Positions 8,811 through 16,807 of a DNA stretch of 64,000 bases are shown here, in pieces. The DNA is from Ilumatobacteraceae bacterium (GTDB lineage: Bacteria > Actinomycetota > Acidimicrobiia > Acidimicrobiales > Ilumatobacteraceae), in contig JAWPMO010000001.1 in assembly GCA_033344875.1 (NCBI GenBank), positions 1,513,595 to 1,577,594 on the forward strand. Reading direction: 5' to 3'. The position numbers and the translations under genes were made by a program. The first letter of the stretch is position 1. The number at the start of each line of letters is the position of its first letter. The notes under the pieces are model-generated. The model saw only the letters and a program-made list of their open reading frames with translations, made no database searches and was not told the DNA's origin.

Positions 8811-10685
8811 GTGGACCCGGACGCAGTGTTGGCTGACCTCGACGCCGACCAGCGGCGCGCGGTCACCACCGAGTCGGAACTGGTGGCCGTGATCGCCGGG
8901 GCCGGCTCGGGCAAGACCCGCGTGCTGACCCGTCGCGTCGCCTACCGGGTGGCGTCCGGCACCGCCGATCTCGCGCACACGGTCGTCCTCACCTTCACGC
9001 GCGAGGCCGCCGGCGAACTCCGACGACGGCTGCCCCGTCTCGGCCTCACCGAGCGGGTCACGGCGGGCACGTTCCACTCGGTCGCCCAGCAGCTGCTCCG
9101 GCAACGGTGGCTCGATCTCGACCAGACGCCACGGACGATCATCACCGACCGGAAGCGGATCGTCGGCGACATCATGGGCCCGCTCGACCTCGACGAGTTG
9201 GTCGCCGAACTCGACTGGGCGACGGCGCGCGGCATCGACGCGTCGGCCTACGAGTCGGCGGTCCGTCACGGCGAACGCCGGTCCGCCGTCGATGCGGGGC
9301 GCGTCGCCGAAGCCCTCGCGGCGTATCCCCGGGAGAAGCGCAGCCGGGGGGTGGTCGATCTCGACGACCTGCTGCAGCTCACGATCGACGGCCTCGAATC
9401 CGACGCCGAGTTCGCGGCGGCGACCCGCTGGCGGTTCCGACACGTGCTCGTCGACGAGGCACAGGACCTCAACCCGCTCCAGTACCGCCTCGTCGACCTG
9501 CTCCGGCAGGGCGTCGACGACCTCTTCCTGGTCGGCGACCCCGCCCAGGCGATCTACGGCTTCAACGGCTCCGATCCGACGATCCTGCGCGACGTGTCCG
9601 TCCGGTTCCCCGGTGTCGAAGTCATCCGCCTGCCGGTCAACCACCGGTGCACACCCCAGATCGTCCAGATCGGCGCACAGGCACTCCGATCCGACGAACA
9701 CCAGTCGACCATCGAATCCGCCCGCCCCGACGGCGACACGGTCACGGTCGTTCGACACGACGACGACACCGCCGAGGCCAAGTGGATCGCGTCCGCGATC
9801 TCCCGGCTCGACCCGACGCTGGCTCGCACCGCTCGTGTCGCCGTGCTCGCACGCACCCACGCAGCACTCGCTCCCACGAGGGCGGCGCTCGCCGAGGCCG
9901 GCGTGACCACTCGTCGTACGGTCGACGGCGCCGGGTCACTCCTGACACCGTTCATGACCGAGGCCTACCGCATGAACGACAACAACCGGCTCCGGCGCTG
10001 GGCGTTCGATCAGGTCGACGCGGCCGAGGCCGACGACGACCCCGGACGCGAGGTCGCCCAGGCGGCACTCGATTTCCTCCGCGAGCACCCGACCGGTGAC
10101 GGCACCGCCTTTCGCACCTGGGTGCTGTCGAACGACCCGTTCGGCCGCGACGCCCCGGGCGTCGAGTTGCTGACGTTCCACGCAGCGAAGGGTCGCGAGT
10201 GGCACACCGTGTACCTGGTCGGCTGCGAGAGCAGCCTGGTCCCGCATCGCTCGGCCACCACCAAGGCCGACAAGGCCGAGGAGGCTCGGTTGCTCTACGT
10301 GGCGCTGACCAGGGCGACCGATCAGCTCACGGTCAACTGGGCGGCACGCCGACACGGCTACCAGCGCAAACTGACGCCGTTCCTCGACGGGTTCGCGAGC
10401 GAAGCACCGGCGCTGCTCCCGCCTCCCGAGTCGTTGGTCGGCATGACCCGCTCCGACCGGGCGATGACGCTCGAACGCCTACACGAGTGGCGCGACGCCA
10501 CGGCCCGCGCCGCCGGCATCCTGCCCGACGCGATCTGTACCGATCAGATGCTCGGCCTGATCGCCGAGCGGCGACCGGCGTCGGCCGACGAACTCGACGA
10601 GTTGACGGGGCTCGGCGCGCTCACGTCACGACGGCTGTTCGACCGCATCGACGCGGCGTTGTCGGACGTGTCGATCAGTTCGTGA
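8811..10685 (+). CDS. UvrD/PcrA-like superfamily I DNA helicase with C-terminal HRDC region
   Basis: A 624-residue ATP-dependent 3'-5' DNA helicase. Walker A GAGSGKTR is near residue 30, TFHS near 88, Walker B VDEAQDLN near 213, motif III GDPAQAIYGFNG, motif IV PVNHRCTPQIV, motif V LLTFHAAKGREW and motif VI LLYVALTRATDQL. The last 80 residues (RLHEWRDATARAAGILPDAI, then an LTGLGALTSRR turn) look like an HRDC domain, as in mycobacterial UvrD2, but the UvrD2 tetracysteine is absent. The start is GTG. The 3' end overlaps xthA by 11 bases in convergent orientation. Confidence 0.92.
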   Translation: MDPDAVLADLDADQRRAVTTESELVAVIAGAGSGKTRVLTRRVAYRVASGTADLAHTVVLTFTREAAGELRRRLPRLGLTERVTAGTFHSVAQQLLRQRWLDLDQTPRTIITDRKRIVGDIMGPLDLDELVAELDWATARGIDASAYESAVRHGERRSAVDAGRVAEALAAYPREKRSRGVVDLDDLLQLTIDGLESDAEFAAATRWRFRHVLVDEAQDLNPLQYRLVDLLRQGVDDLFLVGDPAQAIYGFNGSDPTILRDVSVRFPGVEVIRLPVNHRCTPQIVQIGAQALRSDEHQSTIESARPDGDTVTVVRHDDDTAEAKWIASAISRLDPTLARTARVAVLARTHAALAPTRAALAEAGVTTRRTVDGAGSLLTPFMTEAYRMNDNNRLRRWAFDQVDAAEADDDPGREVAQAALDFLREHPTGDGTAFRTWVLSNDPFGRDAPGVELLTFHAAKGREWHTVYLVGCESSLVPHRSATTKADKAEEARLLYVALTRATDQLTVNWAARRHGYQRKLTPFLDGFASEAPALLPPPESLVGMTRSDRAMTLERLHEWRDATARAAGILPDAICTDQMLGLIAERRPASADELDELTGLGALTSRRLFDRIDAALSDVSISS

Positions 10686-11451
10686 GGTCGACCATCACGG
10701 GTGCGTGATCGCTCGGGCTCTTGCCCTTGCGCGCGTTCCGGTCGACCGCGCTCCACTCGCACCGCTCGGCCACGCTCGCCGAACCGAGCACGAGGTCGAT
10801 CCGTAGACCGCGCCCCTGATGGAAGTCGCCGCCCCGGTAGTCCCACCACGAGAAGACCTTGTCGGCGTCGGGATGTTGCTGTCGGAACAGATCGGTGAGA
10901 CCCCACGCCTCGAGCGCGGCGAGTCGCTCGCGCTCCGGTGCGCTGACGTGGGTCGCGTTCTGCATCTTGGCGATGTCGTGCACGTCACGGTCCTCGGGTG
11001 CGATGTTGAAGTCACCGGTGACGATGACGTCGTCGCCCGGGTCGGTGTCGCGGCCGAGGTGGTCGAGCAGGCGGTCGAGCCAGCTCAGCTTGTAGGCGTA
11101 GTGCGGGTCGTCGAGAGCGCGCCCGTTCGGCACGTAGCAGCACGAGACACGCACGCCACCACAGGTGGCGGTGATGATCCGGGCGTCGGGGTCGGGTTCG
11201 ATGCCGTCGGCGAAGTTGGTGACGACATCGTCGAGACCGACCTTCGAGAGGATCGCCACGCCGTTCCACTGACCCTGCCCGTAGTGCGCCGTCTCGTAGC
11301 CGAGCGACTCGAACGCCAGCGCGGGGAACGCGTCGTCGGCGAGCTTGGTCTCCTGGAGGCACAGCACGTCTGGCTGCACCTCGGCGATCCACTCCTCGAC
11401 ACGTTCGAGGCGGGCTCGGAGCGAATTGACGTTCCAGGTGACGACGCGCAT
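10675..11451 (-). CDS. xthA: Exodeoxyribonuclease III (AP endonuclease)
   Basis: A 258-residue Mg-dependent nuclease of the ExoIII/EEP family. The N-terminal VVTWNVNSLRARL is followed by LQETKL (metal-binding Glu near 34), VTGDFNIAPEDRD (Asp/Asn near 150) and the terminal catalytic SDHAPV. It cleaves at abasic sites in base-excision repair. Its ATG overlaps the stop of the upstream NYN/S1 gene by one base (TGATG), linking the two in an operon. Confidence 0.95.
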   Translation of the reverse strand: MRVVTWNVNSLRARLERVEEWIAEVQPDVLCLQETKLADDAFPALAFESLGYETAHYGQGQWNGVAILSKVGLDDVVTNFADGIEPDPDARIITATCGGVRVSCCYVPNGRALDDPHYAYKLSWLDRLLDHLGRDTDPGDDVIVTGDFNIAPEDRDVHDIAKMQNATHVSAPERERLAALEAWGLTDLFRQQHPDADKVFSWWDYRGGDFHQGRGLRIDLVLGSASVAERCEWSAVDRNARKGKSPSDHAPVMVDLTN

Positions 11452-12893
11452 CAGTCGGAGGTCTTCTTGGCCGGCGCCTTCTTGGCGGTCGTCTTCTTGG
11501 CCGGAGCTTTCTTGGCGGCCGTCTTCTTGGCCGGAGCCTTCGTCGCCGGAGCTTTCTTGGCGGCTGTCTTCTTCGCAGCGGTCTGCTTGGCCGGCGCCTT
11601 CTTGGCGGCCGTCTTCTTGGCCGGGGTCTTCTTGGCCGCCGTCTTCTTGGCCGGGGTCTTCTTCGCCGGTGTCTTCTTGGCGGGCGTCTTCTTCGCCGCC
11701 GTCTGCTCGGCGGGGGCCCCCTCGGCAGCAGCCGTCTGCTTCGCCGCGGTCTTCTTGGCAGCGGTCTTCTTGGCAGCCGTCTTCTTCGCCGGGGACTTCT
11801 TGGCAGCCGTCTTCTTCGCTGCGGTCTTCTTGGCGGCCGTCTTCTTGGTGGGGCGCTTCGGCCGCTCGGTCGTGTCGGCGGCATCGCCGGAACCGGTGGC
11901 GGGCTCGGAGTCCGACACGTGCTCGGACGCCATGTGTGGGAGCGCAGCGTCGATGCTGCGCCGATCAGGCGTGAAGCCGACGATCACGACGGCGACCGCG
12001 TCGCCGATGTTCAGCGCCGAGCGCGCGCTGCGCGGTGCCGGATCGTCCATCAACCGCAGCGGGATGTAGATCAGCACGTCGCCGGTGCGGGCGTACGCAC
12101 CGTGCGACGCGTAGCTCTCGACTTGAGCCGTGCAGCTCGTGCCGACCGGGTGGTTCTCGACGAACTCGAGGAACGGCATGAGGTCGTTGACCTGGTCGCG
12201 CGACGGCGCCGAGCCACCGGTCGACCCTGCATCGGACGAGGTCGACGCTGCCGACGCCTCGACCGGAGCCTCCGAACGCTTGCGTCGACCGCGGCCCGAC
12301 GACCGCTTCGAGCCCTCACGGGACGACGAGCTCGCCGAGTCGTCTGCTGGTTCGTCGGCGGTCTCCTCGTCGGCGGCCTTGGCGCGCACCCGGCGATTCG
12401 CCTTCTGCTTGGCTTCGGTGTGGTCGGCCTTGGCGTCCTTGACCGCCTGACGACTCTTGGGGCCGCGCACGGGGGTACGGGCCACGAACACCCACCCGAC
12501 GTGCGGGACCGGCTTGCCGCCGATCAGGCGTCCTTCGTCGAAGAGCCAGTCGTACTCGCCGTGGAACTCTTGGAACGAGTCGTTGGAGAGCACGCCGGCC
12601 TTGGCCTTGTTGGCGATCGACAGGACGAACGCGTCACCGCGACCGATGGCGCCGGCGGGCGGCGTCACCAACTCGTTGTTGGCCACGGCTTCGTCGAACG
12701 CCTTGGTCTCCTTCTTCGCGATTCGGTGTCCGAACGTGGCGTCGACGACCACGGTGATCTCGACGCCGGGGTGCTCGTCCATGAAGGCCAGAACCGCTTC
12801 GTTGAGCTGTTCGAGGCTGGGCTGGGAGCGACCCTCGGTGGCGATGTTGGATCCGTCGACCACGAAGAGTTGAGGTTGCTGATGTTTGGGCAT
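11451..12893 (-). CDS. NYN/Zc3h12a-like RNase with S1-like domain and histone H1-like tail
   Basis: This 480-residue protein has three parts. Residues 1-140 form a PIN-like NYN fold of the Zc3h12a RNase type (LFVVDGSNIATEG, TVVVDATFGHRI, GRGDAFVLSIANKA, DEGRLIGG). A charged linker leads to an S1/OB-like segment near 230-310 (VGTSCTAQVESYASHGAYAR, then ALNIGDAVAVVIVGF). From about 335 to the end runs an alanine/lysine/proline tail of AAKKTAAKK and PAKK units like eukaryotic histone H1 or mycobacterial HupB. ATG 12893 is chosen because the conserved fold begins there; the frame extends upstream without homology. A nucleic-acid-bound RNase is inferred. Confidence 0.8.
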   Translation of the reverse strand: MPKHQQPQLFVVDGSNIATEGRSQPSLEQLNEAVLAFMDEHPGVEITVVVDATFGHRIAKKETKAFDEAVANNELVTPPAGAIGRGDAFVLSIANKAKAGVLSNDSFQEFHGEYDWLFDEGRLIGGKPVPHVGWVFVARTPVRGPKSRQAVKDAKADHTEAKQKANRRVRAKAADEETADEPADDSASSSSREGSKRSSGRGRRKRSEAPVEASAASTSSDAGSTGGSAPSRDQVNDLMPFLEFVENHPVGTSCTAQVESYASHGAYARTGDVLIYIPLRLMDDPAPRSARSALNIGDAVAVVIVGFTPDRRSIDAALPHMASEHVSDSEPATGSGDAADTTERPKRPTKKTAAKKTAAKKTAAKKSPAKKTAAKKTAAKKTAAKQTAAAEGAPAEQTAAKKTPAKKTPAKKTPAKKTAAKKTPAKKTAAKKAPAKQTAAKKTAAKKAPATKAPAKKTAAKKAPAKKTTAKKAPAKKTSD

Positions 12894-12959
12894 GTGTGTT
12901 GTTTCTCGATTCAGGCTCGCAGAGGGCGACGCCAGTCGTCCATCGTAGGGTGTCGAACC

Positions 12960-13610
12960 ATGCCCCCCACGGAAGCGACGACAACGATCCGCGCCGTCTT
13001 CTGGGACTTCGGCGGAGTGATCCTGTCGAGCCCCTTCGACGCGTTCAACAGGTACGAGGCCGAACACGACCTCCCGACCGACTTCATCCGGTCGGTCAAC
13101 GCGCGGAATCCACACACCAACGCCTGGGCGTTGATCGAGCGCCACGAGGTCGATGCCGCCACGTTCGACGGGCTGTTCGCCGCCGAATCCGAAGCGCTCG
13201 GCCATCGCGTTCCGGGACGCGATGTCCTCGCCATGCTGAGCGGCGGTGTCCGGGACGAGATGGTGACCGCGCTCGACCGGGTGATCGAAGCCGGGTACCT
13301 GACCGCCTGCCTCACCAACAACGTTCGCAGCGGCGATGGCAGCGCCGATCGACCGGAGGTCGACGCCGTCATGGACCGGTTCGACCACATCGTCGAGTCG
13401 AGCAAGGTCGGTTGCCGCAAGCCCGAGCCACGCTTCTACGAGATCGCCTGCGACCTCGCCGGCGTCGAGCCGGCCGAATGCGTGTTCCTCGACGACCTCG
13501 GCATCAACCTGAAACCCGCCAGGGCGATGGGCATGACGACGATCAAGGTGCTCGCCGCCGACCAGGCGATCACCGACCTCGAACAGGTGCTCGGCATCGA
13601 TCTCCGCTGA
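12960..13610 (+). CDS. HAD-superfamily hydrolase (subfamily IA)
   Basis: A 216-residue HAD protein. Motif I is FWDFGGVI near residues 14-21; the second Asp is replaced by Gly, as in YihX-type and epoxide-hydrolase N-terminal-type members. Motif II Thr lies in ACLTNN, motif III Lys in GCRKPEPRFY and motif IV Asp pair in VFLDDLGINLKPA. It probably dephosphorylates a small organic phosphate; the substrate is unknown. It is divergent from the NYN/S1 gene (starts 66 bases apart). Confidence 0.88.
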   Translation: MPPTEATTTIRAVFWDFGGVILSSPFDAFNRYEAEHDLPTDFIRSVNARNPHTNAWALIERHEVDAATFDGLFAAESEALGHRVPGRDVLAMLSGGVRDEMVTALDRVIEAGYLTACLTNNVRSGDGSADRPEVDAVMDRFDHIVESSKVGCRKPEPRFYEIACDLAGVEPAECVFLDDLGINLKPARAMGMTTIKVLAADQAITDLEQVLGIDLR

Positions 13611-13712
13611 CATCGGCGACGACCCCACCGCCGCTCGGACGTGCATGAGGAGGTCGGCGAACGGGTACGGCTCCGGCACAGCCGTCCGGTTCGCGACCCG
13701 CAGGAGGTCTCC

Positions 13713-14375
13713 ATGTCCCAGCCCCCGACCGAGCAGGTCGTCGAGGTGCTCCTGAGCCGTCACGGCCGCACCTACGCCTCCCAGGCCGGCATCCGTCTCG
13801 ACCGGAACACGCCGGCACCGCTCTTCCGACTCCTGGTGATGTCGCTGCTGATCAGCGCTCGGATCTCGTCCGACATCGCGACCGACGCGACCCGTGCGCT
13901 CGCCGATGCCGGCTGGACGACGCCGTCGTCGATGCTCGACTCCAGCTGGGAACAGCGCACGCGTGTCCTGAACCGAGCGGGATACGCCCGGTACGACGAG
14001 AGCACGTCGCGGTACCTCGAACGTACGACCGCCCGGCTCACGGATCGTTACGACGGCGACCTCCGTCGCCTCCGTGACGAGGCCGGGCGCGATCCGTCCA
14101 CCGAACACCGCCTCCTCACCGAGTTCACGGGGATCGGCGCCGTGGGCGCGCACGTGTTCCTGCGTGAGGTCCAGGTGCTGTGGGACGAACTCGACCCCTA
14201 CGTCGACGACCGCACCTTGGAGACGGCCGGCCGCCTCGGTCTCCCCTCGACGGCCACCGGCCTGCGGCGTACGGTTCCGGACGTGCGCACGTTCGGGCGC
14301 CTCGTCGCCGCCGTCGTCCGGTCAGGTCTCGCCTCCGACGGCGACGCGATCCTCGACGCGGCGGGGCGGCGATGA
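13713..14375 (+). CDS. HhH-GPD (endonuclease III-like) fold protein
   Basis: A 220-residue protein with the six-helix and HhH-GPD layout (FRLLVMSLLISARIS as the first helix, LTEFTGIGAVGAHVFL as hairpin-helix-hairpin, then ELDPYVDDRTL). The catalytic lysine of Nth is absent and no Fe-S cysteines follow, so it is not a classical Nth. The Asp in DPYVDD could be the conserved GPD aspartate. AGGAGG five bases upstream of ATG 13713 fixes the start. The stop overlaps the next gene (ATGA). Operon placement before the LigD genes suggests a DNA repair role. Confidence 0.75.
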   Translation: MSQPPTEQVVEVLLSRHGRTYASQAGIRLDRNTPAPLFRLLVMSLLISARISSDIATDATRALADAGWTTPSSMLDSSWEQRTRVLNRAGYARYDESTSRYLERTTARLTDRYDGDLRRLRDEAGRDPSTEHRLLTEFTGIGAVGAHVFLREVQVLWDELDPYVDDRTLETAGRLGLPSTATGLRRTVPDVRTFGRLVAAVVRSGLASDGDAILDAAGRR

Positions 14376-14980
14376 ACGGTCGACTCGACGACTACCGCTC
14401 GAAGCGCGACTTCGATCGCACGGACGAACCCAGCGGATCCGCATCGGTACCGTCGGCCGACGGTCCGCCGAGGTTCGTGATCCAACACCATGACGCGTCG
14501 AGCGAGCACTACGACTTCCGACTCGAAGACGACGGCGTGCTGCTCTCGTGGGCGGTACCGAAGGGCCCGTCGACCGATCCGAGCGACAAACGACTCGCCG
14601 TGCGCACCGAGGACCATCCACTCGACTACATCGACTTCGAGGGCACCATCCCCGCCGGCGAGTACGGCGGGGGCGCCGTCATCGTGTGGGACGTCGGCAC
14701 CTGGGAGCACCTGACCACCGACGACGACGGCGAGCCCCTGTCCGTCGGCGACGCGATCGAACGCGGACACCTCACCTTCTGGCTGACCGGGCAGAAGCTC
14801 TCCGGCGGCTACACCCTGCAACGGTTCCGACCCGACGAGGGACAGTGGTTGCTGATCAAGCGTGACGACGACGGTGCCGACGCCCGCCGGCGGCCCACGT
14901 CGACCCAACCCGAGTCCGTGCTCAGCGGCTACACCGTCGAGCAGGTCGCCGAACTGATGGCCGACGATGAGCGATCCTGA
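14372..14980 (+). CDS. LigD-type 3'-phosphoesterase, stand-alone
   Basis: A 202-residue protein equal to the phosphoesterase domain of bacterial LigD. The metal-site motif RFVIQHHDASSEHYDFRLE lies near residues 34-52, followed by WAVPKGPS, FEGTIPAGEYGGG and QWLLIKRDDD. The enzyme trims 3'-phosphate or ribonucleotides at breaks before non-homologous end joining. It overlaps the HhH-GPD gene by 4 bases upstream and the ligase gene by 14 bases downstream. In most bacteria the domain is fused to ligase and polymerase. Confidence 0.93.
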   Translation: MNGRLDDYRSKRDFDRTDEPSGSASVPSADGPPRFVIQHHDASSEHYDFRLEDDGVLLSWAVPKGPSTDPSDKRLAVRTEDHPLDYIDFEGTIPAGEYGGGAVIVWDVGTWEHLTTDDDGEPLSVGDAIERGHLTFWLTGQKLSGGYTLQRFRPDEGQWLLIKRDDDGADARRRPTSTQPESVLSGYTVEQVAELMADDERS

Positions 14981-15896
14981 CTTCGTCGCACCGACGCTCG
15001 CCACCCTCGTCGACGCACCGGTCGACGGACCCGAGTGGATCTTCGAACGCAAACTCGACGGCATCCGGCTGATCGTCGTCCGCGACGGCGACCGGGTCCG
15101 GCTCTGGTCGCGCAACCACAAGGACCGGACCGATCACTATCCCGAGATCGTCGCCGCGGCGCACTCCCAGACCTGTCACCGCTTCGTCCTCGACGGCGAG
15201 GTCGTCGCGTTCGACGGCGACGTCACCAGTTTCGCCCGACTCCAAACGGGCGAAGGGCGACGGTTCCTCTACGTGTTCGACGCATTGCGACTCGGCGACG
15301 CCGACCTCCGATCGTTGCCGCTCCGGGATCGCAAGACGCGCCTGCGGGACACGATCGACTCCGAGGACCCGATCCGCTTCTGCCGACACCGCAACGGCGG
15401 CGACGGGGTCGGAACCTCCTGGCTCGCCGAGGCCTGCCGAAAGGGGTGGGAAGGACTGATCGCCAAGCGTGCCGACGGGACCTACCGCTCCGGGCGCAGC
15501 CGCGACTGGCTGAAACTGAAGTGCATCGCCCGACAGGAACTCGTGATCGGCGGCTTCACCGACCCCAGGGGCTCACGCACCGGTTTCGGGGCGCTCCTCG
15601 TCGGCTACCACGCCGAGGGTTCGCTCCGGTTCGCCGGACGTGTCGGCACGGGGTTCGACGACGGCACGCTCGAGCGCCTCACCTCGTTGCTGACGTCGCG
15701 AGAGCAGGCGTCGTCGCCGTTCGACGACGCACCGGACGGACGGGATGTCCACTGGGTCTCGCCCGACCTGGTGTGCGAGGTCGGGTTCACCGAGTGGACG
15801 GCCGCCGGTCGGCTCCGTCACCCGCGGTTCCTCGGCCTGCGCGACGACAAGCCGGCCCGGGACGTGGTCCGCGAACGCCCGGGAGCCGCACCGTGA
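14967..15896 (+). CDS. ATP-dependent DNA ligase (LigD ligase domain), stand-alone
   Basis: This 309-residue ATP-dependent DNA ligase has adenylation motif ERKLDGIR (Lys29), motif III LDGEVVAFDG, motif IV WEGLIAKRADGTYRSGR and motif V WLKLKC, followed by a C-terminal OB-fold. It seals double-strand breaks in Ku/LigD end joining. It is the middle member of three overlapping genes that together rebuild a full LigD. No Ku gene is visible in the window. Confidence 0.94.
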   Translation: MSDPDFVAPTLATLVDAPVDGPEWIFERKLDGIRLIVVRDGDRVRLWSRNHKDRTDHYPEIVAAAHSQTCHRFVLDGEVVAFDGDVTSFARLQTGEGRRFLYVFDALRLGDADLRSLPLRDRKTRLRDTIDSEDPIRFCRHRNGGDGVGTSWLAEACRKGWEGLIAKRADGTYRSGRSRDWLKLKCIARQELVIGGFTDPRGSRTGFGALLVGYHAEGSLRFAGRVGTGFDDGTLERLTSLLTSREQASSPFDDAPDGRDVHWVSPDLVCEVGFTEWTAAGRLRHPRFLGLRDDKPARDVVRERPGAAP

Positions 15897-16801
15897 GCCG
15901 CCGCACCGTCGCCGGTCGCGATCTGTCGCTGTCACACCTCGACAAGATCTACTTCCCCGGCGACGACCCGATCACGAAGGGCGACGTCGTCGACTACTAC
16001 GAGCGAATCGCCGATCGGATGCTGCCCCACATCGCCGGGCGGCCACTCGTGATCCAGCGGTTCCCCGACGGCATCGAGGAGTTCGGCTTCTACCAGAAGA
16101 ACACCCCCGACCACGTGCCCGACTGGATCGAGCGGATCGAGATCGACACCGCCGACGGCGGCGTCACCCGCTACCCGGTCATCGACGACGCCGCCGGGCT
16201 CACGTACTTCGCCAACCAGGGCGCCATCGTGTTCCACACACTGCTCGCCACGGCGGCGGCACCGTCTCGGCCCCTCGAGGTGATCTTCGACCTCGACCCG
16301 TCGAGCGACGACCTCGATCCGGTGCGTGCCGCTGCCGCCGAGTTGCGATCCCTGCTCGACGGCCTCGGCCTCGCGCCGCGCGTCAAGTCGTCGGGATCGC
16401 GTGGGCTCCACATCGTGGTCGACGTAATCGACGAGGGCGCCGTCGATTTCGATCTCACGAGCGGGTTCGCCCGGAGCGTCGCCGAACTCGTGAGCGAGCG
16501 CGGCGAGTTCACGCTGGAGTTCCGCAAGAACCAGCGGCGGGGCCGGTTGTTCCTCGACATCTTCCGCAACGGTCCTGCGAGCCACGCCGTGGCGCCCTAC
16601 TCGCTGCGACCGATCGCCGGCGCACCGATCGCCGCGCCACTCGACTGGGACGAGGCCTTGGCCACCTCGTTCCACCCGCGTCGGATCACCCTGACGAACG
16701 TGTTCCGCCGACTCGCCCAGAAGCCCGACCCGTGGGCCGATGCGGCGAGACCGTCGACGACGATCGCCGACGCGGTCGCGATGCTCGACGACCGTGCGTG
16801 A
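15893..16801 (+). CDS. LigD-type primase-polymerase, stand-alone
   Basis: A 302-residue archaeo-eukaryotic primase fold protein. The metal-binding DLDP motif lies at residues 133-136, the SSGSRGLHIVVD block near 165-176 and the third acidic site in FLDIFRN. It adds ribo- or deoxynucleotides at broken DNA ends during end joining. The GTG start overlaps the ligase stop by four bases (GTGA), giving tight coupling; the long in-frame upstream extension is the ligase gene in another frame. The stop lies seven bases from the convergent kgd stop. Confidence 0.94.
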   Translation: MSRRTVAGRDLSLSHLDKIYFPGDDPITKGDVVDYYERIADRMLPHIAGRPLVIQRFPDGIEEFGFYQKNTPDHVPDWIERIEIDTADGGVTRYPVIDDAAGLTYFANQGAIVFHTLLATAAAPSRPLEVIFDLDPSSDDLDPVRAAAAELRSLLDGLGLAPRVKSSGSRGLHIVVDVIDEGAVDFDLTSGFARSVAELVSERGEFTLEFRKNQRRGRLFLDIFRNGPASHAVAPYSLRPIAGAPIAAPLDWDEALATSFHPRRITLTNVFRRLAQKPDPWADAARPSTTIADAVAMLDDRA

Positions 16802-16807
16802 GCGGGC

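Noticed and set aside
11455-11860. DNA tandem repeat or CRISPR-like array
   Set aside because: The repetition reflects AAKK/PAKK codons of the H1-like protein tail. Units vary in length and third bases, with no spacers.
12894-14153. Upstream extension of the NYN/S1 gene to a 900-residue protein
   Set aside because: The extra region is antisense to the HAD hydrolase and part of the HhH-GPD gene and has no homology; the NYN fold begins at ATG 12893.
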